36,860 nt of DNA from an uncultured bacterium (GTDB taxonomy: Bacteria > Bacillota > Clostridia > Oscillospirales > Oscillospiraceae). Each line of letters starts with the position of its first letter. Within the stretch, counting starts at the first letter, position 1. Positions 6,956 to 12,683 of the stretch are shown one piece after another. The notes below the pieces were generated by a model. The model saw nothing but the letters and a program-made list of their open reading frames with translations, made no database searches and was not told the origin of the DNA. The position numbers and the translations under genes were made by a program. The stretch covers positions 1 through 36,860 of the forward strand of contig CATKXO010000031.1 of the NCBI GenBank assembly GCA_949840775.1. Direction: 5' to 3'.

Positions 6956-7029
6956 GGGCGCACATTGTGCGCCCGCAGGATAATAAACCGCATATTTGTC
7001 AGAGCGGGCGGACAATGTCCGCCCCTACA
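6951..7029. repeat. REP-like palindromic repeat, copy 1
   Basis: Begins TGTAGGGGCGCACATTGTGC and ends GGACAATGTCCGCCCCTACA: terminal inverted repeats TGTAGGGGCG / CGCCCCTACA, each followed by its own inner palindrome (GCGCACATTGTGCGC; GGCGGACAATGTCCGCC). The same plan recurs at 8972, 21790 and 26018, with a half copy at 36741. It supplies the stop codon of trmO and could terminate transcription in either direction. Confidence 0.85.
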
Positions 7030-7062
7030 GTAGGTGGAACCTCAAAAAATTTGAAAAAACCC

Positions 7063-7093
7063 TTGACCTTCCCCCTTGTGGAAGGTGTAGAGT
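7063..7093 (+). promoter_or_regulatory. MerR-type promoter with 19-bp spacer and operator dyad
   Basis: TTGACC and TAGAGT are separated by 19 bases, the over-long spacing on which MerR proteins act by DNA distortion. A perfect dyad ACCTTCC-N7-GGAAGGT (7066-7086) fills the spacer. The MerR gene starts 24 bases downstream, so the regulator very likely activates its own operon. Confidence 0.9.
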
Positions 7094-7116
7094 ATCATCG
7101 GAAAGGGGGAAAGCCC

Positions 7117-7767
7117 ATGAAAATCAATGAGGTGGAGGCCCAGGTGGGCATCACCAAGAAGAATATTCGCTTCTACGAGGAGCAGGGGCTGCTGTCCCCC
7201 CGGCGGGACAGCTCCAACGGCTACCGGGACTACGGCGGGAACGAGGTGGCTGTCCTGCGGCAGATCAAGCTCATGCGCAAGCTGGGCGTGCCCTTAGAGG
7301 AAATCCGGAGGATGCAGGCCGGGGGGACGGTGGCCGACGGGATGCGCCGCCACCTGGTCACCCTGGAGCGGGAGCAGAAGAGCCTGGAGCAGTCCATTCA
7401 GCTGTGCCAGAGCCTGAAGGACCGGGAGGAGCGGCTGGACGCCCTGGACGCCGCCGCCCTGCTGGAGGAGATGGAGCGGCTGGAGAAGACAGGCACCACC
7501 TTCCAGGACAAGCAGAAAAACGATTTGAAGCCGGTCCGGTACGCGGGGGCCGTTGTCATGGCCCTGCTGACCACCGCCCTGATGGCCGCCCTCATTGTAC
7601 TGATGGTGTGGGGCTTCACCGTGGACCCCGCCGACGCCCCGCCCCTGGCTCTGCTGGTGGTGCTGGTGGCCATTCCTGGGGTGATTATCCTGGGGGTACT
7701 GCTGGCCCTGTTCCAGCGGATCAAGGAAATCCGGAAAGGAGAAGAGGACGATGCAAAAAACTATTGA
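7117..7767 (+). CDS. MerR-family transcriptional regulator with C-terminal membrane segments
   Basis: A 216-residue protein. Residues 1-70 form the MerR winged helix-turn-helix (MKINEVEAQVGITKKNIRFY; EEQGLLSPRRDSSNGYRDYG; LRQIKLMRKLGVPLEEI), and residues 75-130 a dimerisation coiled coil. Instead of a metal-binding loop or a soluble ligand domain, residues 145-205 hold two hydrophobic helices (YAGAVVMALLTTALMAALIV; LALLVVLVAIPGVIILGVLL), so the regulator should be membrane-tethered. It ends RIKEIRKGEEDDAKNY, a tail shared with the next three proteins. Start ATG 7117 follows GGAAAGGGGG; in-frame codons back to 6967 are non-genic repeat DNA. It heads a five-cistron operon behind a MerR-type promoter and overlaps the next gene by 17 bases. 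The inducer is unknown. Confidence 0.93.
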   Translation: MKINEVEAQVGITKKNIRFYEEQGLLSPRRDSSNGYRDYGGNEVAVLRQIKLMRKLGVPLEEIRRMQAGGTVADGMRRHLVTLEREQKSLEQSIQLCQSLKDREERLDALDAAALLEEMERLEKTGTTFQDKQKNDLKPVRYAGAVVMALLTTALMAALIVLMVWGFTVDPADAPPLALLVVLVAIPGVIILGVLLALFQRIKEIRKGEEDDAKNY

Positions 7768-7915
7768 CGGGCCGGCCCTGGCCGGAGCCGCAATGATCAC
7801 GATTCTTACCGGAGGGCTGCTGCTTCTGCCCCTGGGGCTGGTCTTTTTCTGGACTCTGGTCCAGCGGCAGGAGGAGCTCAGGAAAGGAGAGCTGAACGAT
7901 GCGAAAAACTACTGA
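7751..7915 (+). CDS. Small membrane protein 1 of the MerR operon (54 aa)
   Basis: Begins at ATG 7751, which lies in the +1 frame inside the last codons of the MerR gene (GAC-GAT-GCA), with AAAGGAG encoded upstream within the MerR tail. The 54 residues hold one or two hydrophobic helices (LAGAAMITILTGGLLLLPLG; LVFFWTL) and end RQEELRKGELNDAKNY, nearly the same tail as the MerR protein. It is too short for a catalytic domain and is probably a subunit or regulator in the membrane. It overlaps the next gene by 17 bases, implying coupled translation. The product is hypothetical, but the overlap geometry and the shared tail make it a convincing real gene. Confidence 0.75.
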   Translation: MQKTIDGPALAGAAMITILTGGLLLLPLGLVFFWTLVQRQEELRKGELNDAKNY

Positions 7916-8171
7916 CAAAAAGGGCCACGGCCTGGTGGGCGGCGTGATTGTGACGGTGCTGGTGGTGGGCTTTGTCCTGCTGATTCTGGCCACGCTGATT
8001 CAGGCCTTCGGCCCGGTGTTCCCCTTTCTGGGGGAGCTGGGGGCGGCCTTTGGGGTGATGCTGTTCTACGCCGGGGCCATCCTGGCCGTGGGAATCGGCG
8101 TGGTTGTGGCGCTGATCCAGCGGTGGAAGGAGATCAAGGGAGGTGAGGAGGATGAGGCCAAAAAGTATTGA
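7899..8171 (+). CDS. Small membrane protein 2 of the MerR operon (90 aa)
   Basis: ATG 7899 is again nested in the preceding gene's tail codons (AAC-GAT-GCG), with AAAGGAG upstream. After a basic start (MRKTTDKKGHG) there are two long hydrophobic helices (GGVIVTVLVVGFVLLILATL; GVMLFYAGAILAVGIGVVVA) and the tail RWKEIKGGEEDEAKKY facing the cytoplasm if the positive-inside rule holds. It resembles the membrane part of the MerR protein in plan: two helices, then R-x-x-E-I-x-x-G-E-x-D-x-A-K-x-Y. It probably arose by tandem duplication of that module. Function unknown. Confidence 0.85.
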   Translation: MRKTTDKKGHGLVGGVIVTVLVVGFVLLILATLIQAFGPVFPFLGELGAAFGVMLFYAGAILAVGIGVVVALIQRWKEIKGGEEDEAKKY

Positions 8172-8409
8172 CCGCCGGGAGGAGAAGCGGGCAGCGGTGC
8201 GTTCGGTGGTGCTGAACACCCTGCTCCAGCTGATGACGGTGGGGGCGCTGCTCTATCTGCGGTCCGTCGTCCAGGCGGACTGGCTGCGGAGCCTGGCCCT
8301 GTTCCTGGCTGTGATTGATCTGGTTATCATTCCCTTCACCTTTGCCGCCCTGTGGCAGCGGGTGCGGGAGATTGAGAAGGGAGAGCTGGATGAAGCCCGG
8401 AAATACTAG
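8152..8409 (+). CDS. Small membrane protein 3 of the MerR operon (85 aa)
   Basis: ATG 8152 sits within the tail codons of the previous gene (GAG-GAT-GAG), preceded by GGAGGTGAGGAGG, which also encodes part of that tail. The overlap is 20 bases. The protein begins MRPKSIDRREEKRAAVRS, then has two hydrophobic stretches (VVLNTLLQLMTVGALLYL; LALFLAVIDLVIIPFTFAAL) and ends RVREIEKGELDEARKY. It is the third tandem copy of the two-helix plus tail design. No known domain is recognised. The GTG at 8143 in the same frame is a less likely start because it would overlap the Shine-Dalgarno. Confidence 0.85.
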   Translation: MRPKSIDRREEKRAAVRSVVLNTLLQLMTVGALLYLRSVVQADWLRSLALFLAVIDLVIIPFTFAALWQRVREIEKGELDEARKY

Positions 8410-8968
8410 AGAGAAGCGGGGGGCCGTTATTGGGATTGTGCTGTTCGGCCTGCTCCAGGCGGCCTGCGTCGTGGGTTTCTGGGCCCTGTGCCTCATCCCG
8501 GACCTGCCCCAGTGGCTGTTCATCCTGTTCTTCGCCCTGGGCGCCTTCTGCGCCGCGCTGATGGTTCCCGCCCTGTGGGCACTGAAAAAACGGTTCCAGG
8601 AGCTGGACGCTCTGGAAGATATTCAACCTGTGACATTGTATAAGGAGGAAAAAACTATGGTACTGGTAAACATCGATTATATCCCCGGAAAGGAATTTGA
8701 GGTGCTGGGCATGGCCAAGGGCACCGTGGTACAGTCCAAGAACTTCGGAAAGGACTTTATGGCCGGCATGAAGACCCTGGTGGGCGGCGAGATCACCGGC
8801 TACACCGAGATGCTCAACGAGGCCCGGCAGATTGCCGTCAAGCGCATGGTGGACGAGGCCGAGGGTATGGGGGCCGACGCCGTCATCAATATCCGCTACG
8901 GCTCCTCCGCCGTGATGCAGGGGGCCGCCGAGGTCATCGCCTACGGCACAGCGGTAAGGTTTAAATAA
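8390..8968 (+). CDS. Fusion of a two-helix membrane module with a YbjQ (DUF74) domain
   Basis: ATG 8390 lies in the tail codons of gene 3 (CTG-GAT-GAA), overlapping it by 20 bases. Residues 1-80 repeat the small-membrane-protein plan (GAVIGIVLFGLLQAACVVGF; LFILFFALGAFCAALMVPAL; KKRFQELD) but lack the conserved tail and stop. Residues 90-192 are a complete YbjQ/DUF74 domain (VNIDYIPGKEFEVLGMAKGT; ARQIAVKRMVDEAEGMGADA; VINIRYGSSAVMQGAAEVIA; YGTAVRF), a pentameric beta-barrel family often labelled heavy-metal-binding without firm proof. An internal ATG at 8657 has a perfect AAGGAGG eight bases upstream, so free YbjQ of 103 residues, the family's usual length, may also be made. It is the last gene of the operon. 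Confidence 0.88.
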   Translation: MKPGNTREKRGAVIGIVLFGLLQAACVVGFWALCLIPDLPQWLFILFFALGAFCAALMVPALWALKKRFQELDALEDIQPVTLYKEEKTMVLVNIDYIPGKEFEVLGMAKGTVVQSKNFGKDFMAGMKTLVGGEITGYTEMLNEARQIAVKRMVDEAEGMGADAVINIRYGSSAVMQGAAEVIAYGTAVRFK

Positions 8969-8971
8969 ATC

Positions 8972-9045
8972 TGTAGGGGGCGGCCTCCGGGCCGCCCCGT
9001 TTCTTTTGCCTTACGGGCGGGCCGCCGAGGGCGGCGGCCCCTACA
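8972..9045. repeat. REP-like palindromic repeat, copy 2
   Basis: Starts TGTAGGGGGCGGCCTCCGGG and ends GGGCGGCGGCCCCTACA. Both halves are GC-rich hairpins (GGGCGGCC-TCC-GGGCCGCCC; GCCGCCGAGGGCGGC). It follows directly on the YbjQ-fusion stop and may serve as the operon terminator. Confidence 0.8.
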
Positions 9046-9051
9046 TTATTG

Positions 9052-9080
9052 TTGACACCTTTTTCTTCCAGACTTATAAT
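9052..9080 (+). promoter_or_regulatory. Consensus sigma-A promoter
   Basis: TTGACA, 17 bases, TATAAT: a perfect match at both hexamers. It drives the 9122 gene. Confidence 0.93.
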
Positions 9081-9121
9081 ACAGTCAGCGTTTTCCCAAA
9101 ACAAAACAGGAGATGACCGTG

Positions 9122-10021
9122 ATGTTTGGTCTGTTTGGAAAGAAAGAGGCAAAGTCCCCGGAGGAGCGGCTGGCCGGACTCCAGCAGAAGAAGGACTGGG
9201 CGGGTCTGGCCAAAACCTACTATGAGATGGGCGTCTCCGCCATGGAGGCGGGGGACCTGAACCGGGCCCAGCTGTGGCTCCACCGGGCGGATACCATCTA
9301 CAGCGCCGACGACGCCACCTATGACAAGGTGGGGGACAAGCTCATCGACGACTGCGGCCGCCGCATCGGTGCTCTGGAGGACGAGGAAGCGCTGCTGTAC
9401 AACGCCGTCCCCGCCGAAATTGAGGCCAGGGCGGAGGAGCTGAGCGACGTTCAACTGCGCATCTGGGGGATGCTGTCCATGGCCCGGCTGGTGAAGCTGG
9501 GAAAACGGCTCTCCGCGCTGCCCGGCTGCCAGGTGCTGGGCGAGCTGGGCTGGGCGGTGGAAATGATGTTCCAATCCACCCAGGCGCCCCCCACTCAGGA
9601 GGAGTACCAGCGGCTGATGGACGTGTGCAACGCCCTCTATGAGCTCAACGGCAAGCCGGTCTACTACACCGGCGAGATTGAGGCAGCGGGCGGAGCCCCC
9701 TTCCAGGTCTTTGACCTGAACGGCATGTTCGGGGTGGAGCAGGAGCTGAACGGCTTTCTGGACAGCCACCTGCGGCTGCTGGCCGCCCTGAGCCAGGGGG
9801 CGGAGGAGCTGCCCACAGCCGAGAGCAGCGTGGTGGCCTGCGCCCTGCTGCCCGACTACTATGTCCGCACCGGGGCCGGCAAGCTGGAGGAGGTCCTCCA
9901 GATTCAGGCGGAGCTGGCGCGCATCTGGAGCGACTACGCCGCCGTTCGGGACCAGATTCCTCTGGCGGAGATCGGAAAGAGAATTGAGGAGTATGAGCAG
10001 CTGGATATTCTGGCGAAATAA
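9122..10021 (+). CDS. Hypothetical helical repeat protein (299 aa)
   Basis: Start ATG 9122 has AGGAG nine bases upstream; ATG 9113 in the same frame is too close to that site. The protein opens MFGLFGKKEAKSPEE and is soluble. Residues 15-70 look like one or two tetratricopeptide-type helical pairs (WAGLAKTYYEMGVSAMEAGD; LNRAQLWLHRADTIY). The rest is largely helical and acidic with no signal peptide, membrane segment or recognised catalytic motif. It has a perfect promoter and its own terminator, so it is transcribed alone and probably strongly. I do not recognise a named family; a role as a scaffold or partner-binding protein would be a guess. Confidence 0.85.
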   Translation: MFGLFGKKEAKSPEERLAGLQQKKDWAGLAKTYYEMGVSAMEAGDLNRAQLWLHRADTIYSADDATYDKVGDKLIDDCGRRIGALEDEEALLYNAVPAEIEARAEELSDVQLRIWGMLSMARLVKLGKRLSALPGCQVLGELGWAVEMMFQSTQAPPTQEEYQRLMDVCNALYELNGKPVYYTGEIEAAGGAPFQVFDLNGMFGVEQELNGFLDSHLRLLAALSQGAEELPTAESSVVACALLPDYYVRTGAGKLEEVLQIQAELARIWSDYAAVRDQIPLAEIGKRIEEYEQLDILAK

Positions 10022-10028
10022 GGGTGAA

Positions 10029-10062
10029 CCCCGGCGGATTGCTCCGCCGGGGCCGTTTTTTT
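10029..10062 (+). terminator. Rho-independent terminator
   Basis: CCCCGGCGGA-TTGC-TCCGCCGGGG, a perfect 10-bp stem, followed three bases later by seven T residues. Confidence 0.93.
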
Positions 10063-10129
10063 ATTGGGGTAAATCTTGGGCGAAAAGCGCGGTCCAATTC
10101 TGCCAAAATAACGATATATTGTCAAGCGC

Positions 10130-10363
10130 TCACTGCTTCCTGCGGTAAGGCGCGGGGTCATCCGTCAGTCCCACCAGATAGTCGATGGAGACCTTGTAAA
10201 ATTCTGCGATTCTCATGATAATGGACAGCTTTGGTTCCTGTCTGCCTACTTCATAATTCTGATAGGCTTTTTCCGTTAAGTCACAATATATGGAGACATC
10301 TCTCTGCGTATAGCCTCCATTTTTTCGACATTCCCGTAACCGTTTTGCTAATATTTCCCGCAT
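10130..10363 (-). CDS. XRE-family helix-turn-helix regulator (77 aa)
   Basis: A small cytoplasmic DNA-binding protein made of a single Cro/C1-type HTH domain. LAKRLRECRKNGGYTQRDVS and IYCDLTEKAYQNYEVGRQEP cover helices 1-4, and ISIDYLVGLTDDP-like residues close the domain (actual: FYKVSIDYLVGLTDDP). It matches the many stand-alone XRE regulators of Firmicutes that repress their own and adjacent promoters. It is divergent from the 10461 gene, with a perfect dyad over that gene's promoter between them, its likely operator. It could belong to a phage-derived or antitoxin-like two-gene module. Confidence 0.92.
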   Translation of the reverse strand: MREILAKRLRECRKNGGYTQRDVSIYCDLTEKAYQNYEVGRQEPKLSIIMRIAEFYKVSIDYLVGLTDDPAPYRRKQ

Positions 10364-10387
10364 TCAAATCAACACCCATGATTGTTC

Positions 10388-10415
10388 TTGACATATCATT
10401 ATAGGGTGCTATAAT
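10388..10415 (+). promoter_or_regulatory. Promoter with overlapping palindromic operator
   Basis: TTGACA, 16 bases, TATAAT at 10410-10415. A perfect dyad ATTATAG-GGTG-CTATAAT (10398-10415) covers the spacer end and the -10 box. The left arm reads TATAAT on the minus strand, so the dyad may also provide a -10 box for the divergent XRE gene. Confidence 0.8.
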
Positions 10416-10460
10416 CAAAGATATTCTAGTAATCGTTCGGTAATGATTGGTGGGTTAGTG

Positions 10461-10679
10461 ATGGAGCCAAAGTTGTCTTATACCGTGGGGGACGATCTCA
10501 TTGCGGGGGTAATCGCCACAGCAGTGCTGTCGGAAAAGCGGCGGCCCGGGCTCTGGCAGGACATGCTGCGGGCGGTGGAACGAGGGGCGGCCGGGACGGA
10601 GGAGGGGACGGCCAACGCCTTTTTCTTCCGGGCCATGGTGGACCGCCTGCTGGAGGAATTTCACACACAAGAAAAATAG
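10461..10679 (+). CDS. Hypothetical small protein divergent from the XRE regulator (72 aa)
   Basis: Open frame MEPKLSYTVGDDLIAGVIAT through LLEEFHTQEK. GGTGGG lies six bases before ATG 10461; an in-frame ATG at 10443 adds six residues but has no ribosome site. It looks soluble and helical, with an acidic-basic mix and no recognised motif. The good promoter, the terminator directly on its stop codon, and the divergent regulator argue that it is real. It may be the regulated partner of the XRE protein. Function unknown. Confidence 0.7.
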   Translation: MEPKLSYTVGDDLIAGVIATAVLSEKRRPGLWQDMLRAVERGAAGTEEGTANAFFFRAMVDRLLEEFHTQEK

Positions 10680-10713
10680 GGACTGTCCGTTTGAGGACAG
10701 TCCCTGGTTTTTT
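10679..10713 (+). terminator. Rho-independent terminator, possibly bidirectional
   Basis: GGGACTGTCC-GTTTGA-GGACAGTCCC with a T-run at 10708-10713. The first G belongs to the stop codon of the upstream gene. The T-run reaches the stop of the convergent DUF1846 gene. Confidence 0.92.
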
Positions 10714-12193
10714 ACCGGTGATACAGCTGATTGGTCTGATATTTGGGCTCACAGGTGAGCTGTAGGCCCAGCTTTTTATAGGTGTTGGCGTCCGCCGGGG
10801 AGAGGATGACGGAGCAGTGGGCCTGGCAGCCCTTGAGGGCGGCCAGCTGTTCCAGGGCGCGGGCGGCCTTGGGCTCGGCGCTGGCGGAGGAGGCCAGGGC
10901 GATGAGCACCTCGTCGCTGTGCAGCCGGGGGTTGGCGGAGCCCAGGTATTTCACCTTGACGGTCTGGATGGGCTCGATGGCGGACTGGGCGATGAGGTGG
11001 ACGCCGTGTCCCCCCGCCCCGGACAGCTGCTTCAGGGCGTTGAGCAGGGCGGCGGCGGAGCAGCCCATCAGCTCGGAGGTCTTGCCGTTGACCAGGGTGC
11101 CGTCGGCCAGCTGGATGGCCATGGCGGGCTCGCCGGTGGCCTGGGCCAGCTCATTGGCCCTGGCCGCCACGGGGCGGATGTCCGTGGTGATGCCGGCCTG
11201 CTGCATCAGCAGCTCCAGCTTGTAAACCGCGCTGTCGGAGCCCTTGCCCTGGCGGCGCTCGCACAGGGCGTCGTAGTACCGGCGGACAATCTCCTGGCGG
11301 GCGGCCTCCTGGCAGGCTCCGTCGTCCACGATGCAGCTGCCCGCCATATTCACCCCCATGTCGGTGGGGGACTGGTAGGGGCAGGAGCCGGTGATTTTCT
11401 CGAAGATGGCGGACAGGACGGGAAAGACCTCCACGTCCCGGTTGTAGTTCACGGTGGTCTGTCCGTAGGCCTGGAGGTGGAAGGGGTCGATCATGTTCAC
11501 GTCGTCCAGGTCGGCGGTGGCGGCCTCGTAGGCCAGATTGACGGGGTGCTTCAGCGGCAGGTTCCAGATGGGGAAGGTCTCAAATTTGGCGTAGCCCGCC
11601 ACCACCTCCCGCTTGTGCTCGTGGTAGAGCTGAGACAGGCAGGTGGCCATTTTGCCGCTGCCTGGGCCTGGGGCGGTGACCACCACCAGGGGATGGGAGG
11701 TCTCAATGTACTCGTTGCGGCCAAAGCCCTCGTCGCTGACGATTTTGGCGATGTTGTGGGGGTAGCCCTCGATGGGGTAGTGGCGGTAAACCCGCAGGCC
11801 CAGCCCCTCCAGGCGGCCCTGGAAGGCATCGGCGGCGGGCTGGCCGGTGTAGCGGGTGACCACTACGCTGCCCACATACAGCCCCCGGCCCCGGAACTGG
11901 TCGATGAGCCGGAGGACATCGCTGTCGTAGGTGATGCCCAGGTCCCCCCGGACCTTGTTCTTCTCGATGTCTCCAGCGTTGATGGCGATGATGATCTCCG
12001 CCTTGTCCCGGAGCTGCTCCAGCATGCGAAGCTTGCTGTCCGGCTCAAAGCCGGGGAGCACCCGGGAGGCGTGGTAGTCGTCAAAGAGTTTGCCGCCAAA
12101 CTCCAGATAGAGCTTGCCGCCAAACTGGGAAATGCGGTCCCGGATGTGCTGGGATTGGGTGGACAGATATTGCTCGTTGTCAAAGCCGGCCAT
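10712..12193 (-). CDS. DUF1846 domain-containing protein
   Basis: A 493-residue protein matching the length and sequence of the DUF1846 family of Firmicutes and Bacteroidetes. Marks seen are FGGKLFDDYHASRVLPGFEP near the N-terminus, AEIIIAINAGDIEKNKVRGD, TRYTGQPAADAFQGRLEGLG, the glycine-rich P-loop-like TAPGPGSGKMATCLSQLYHE (near residue 175), FPIWNLPLKHPVNLAYEAAT and DPFHLQAYGQTTVNYNRDVE. Structures of relatives show an N-terminal nucleotide-binding-like fold, but the reaction is not established. Start ATG 12193 has AGGAG eight bases upstream; the TTG two codons earlier is less likely. It has its own promoter (12237-12266) and ends convergently with the 10461 gene. Its link to the neighbouring histidine genes is unclear. 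Confidence 0.93.
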   Translation of the reverse strand: MAGFDNEQYLSTQSQHIRDRISQFGGKLYLEFGGKLFDDYHASRVLPGFEPDSKLRMLEQLRDKAEIIIAINAGDIEKNKVRGDLGITYDSDVLRLIDQFRGRGLYVGSVVVTRYTGQPAADAFQGRLEGLGLRVYRHYPIEGYPHNIAKIVSDEGFGRNEYIETSHPLVVVTAPGPGSGKMATCLSQLYHEHKREVVAGYAKFETFPIWNLPLKHPVNLAYEAATADLDDVNMIDPFHLQAYGQTTVNYNRDVEVFPVLSAIFEKITGSCPYQSPTDMGVNMAGSCIVDDGACQEAARQEIVRRYYDALCERRQGKGSDSAVYKLELLMQQAGITTDIRPVAARANELAQATGEPAMAIQLADGTLVNGKTSELMGCSAAALLNALKQLSGAGGHGVHLIAQSAIEPIQTVKVKYLGSANPRLHSDEVLIALASSASAEPKAARALEQLAALKGCQAHCSVILSPADANTYKKLGLQLTCEPKYQTNQLYHR

Positions 12194-12236
12194 ATTCAAG
12201 TCTCCTCTTCTCTCTTCTTACAGCACGTACCGAGTT

Positions 12237-12266
12237 ATTTTACATCCTTTTGGGGGAGAACGTCAA
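12237..12266 (-). promoter_or_regulatory. Minus-strand promoter of the DUF1846 gene
   Basis: On the minus strand TTGACG (12261-12266), 18 bases, TAAAAT (12237-12242), 44 bases before the start codon. Confidence 0.75.
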
Positions 12267-12304
12267 GGGAAAATCACGTTGAAGCGCAAAGCCGGTATGA
12301 CGGG

Positions 12305-12329
12305 AAAAAGGGCGCGGCGCGCCCTTTTT
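12305..12329 (-). terminator. Rho-independent terminator of the yerC-type gene
   Basis: GGGCGC-N3-GCGCCC flanked by five A on one side and five T on the other, so it works in both directions. On the minus strand it closes the operon that ends with the TrpR-like gene. Confidence 0.85.
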
Positions 12330-12350
12330 CCAGCCGGTTTTCTGTTGAGG

Positions 12351-12656
12351 TCAGGGGTCGGGGAGCTCCCGCAGGCGGTCCAACACCAGCCGGTATCCCC
12401 CGGAGCCGTAGCGGAGCTCGGTATTCACACGGGTGATGGTGGAGCTGCTGGTGGCGATTTCGGCGCGGATGGCCTCGTAGGTCATTCCGTTGGAGAGCAT
12501 ACGGGCCACCTGAAGGCGCTGGGCAAAGGCGGACAGCTCCTGCACCGTGAGCAGATCGCCGAAAAAGCGGTAGCACTCATCCTGGTCCTGGAGAGACAAA
12601 ATCGCTTGAAACAGCTGGTCGATGGAGTCGTTTCGGTCGTTTCGGATGCGGGGCAT
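12351..12656 (-). CDS. YerC/YecD family TrpR-related protein
   Basis: A 101-residue member of the TrpR-like YerC/YecD family. Residues 10-45 are the helical dimer region (IDQLFQAILSLQDQDECYRF). Residues 50-85 are the DNA-binding part, LSAFAQRLQVARMLSNGMTY then EAIRAEIATSSSTITRVNTE, with the S-S-x-T-I-x-R-V recognition helix. YerC family proteins are helix-turn-helix DNA binders found across Firmicutes; their ligands are poorly known, though TrpR itself binds an amino acid. Lying immediately after the histidine racemase and hutH, it may sense histidine or a breakdown product, which is inference. It shares the transcript of the genes upstream and is followed by a terminator. Confidence 0.92.
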   Translation of the reverse strand: MPRIRNDRNDSIDQLFQAILSLQDQDECYRFFGDLLTVQELSAFAQRLQVARMLSNGMTYEAIRAEIATSSSTITRVNTELRYGSGGYRLVLDRLRELPDP

Positions 12657-12683
12657 AGGGAAACAGCCCTCCTTCTTTATGGC

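Noticed and set aside
6967-7116. N-terminal extension of the MerR gene
   Set aside because: The in-frame codons run through a palindromic repeat and the promoter/operator; ATG 7117 has a ribosome site and starts the HTH domain exactly.
10817-12436. A 539-codon plus-strand open frame across the DUF1846 gene
   Set aside because: Low-complexity Gly/Val/Leu/Gln shadow of a GC-rich gene on the other strand, running past that gene's start into its promoter.
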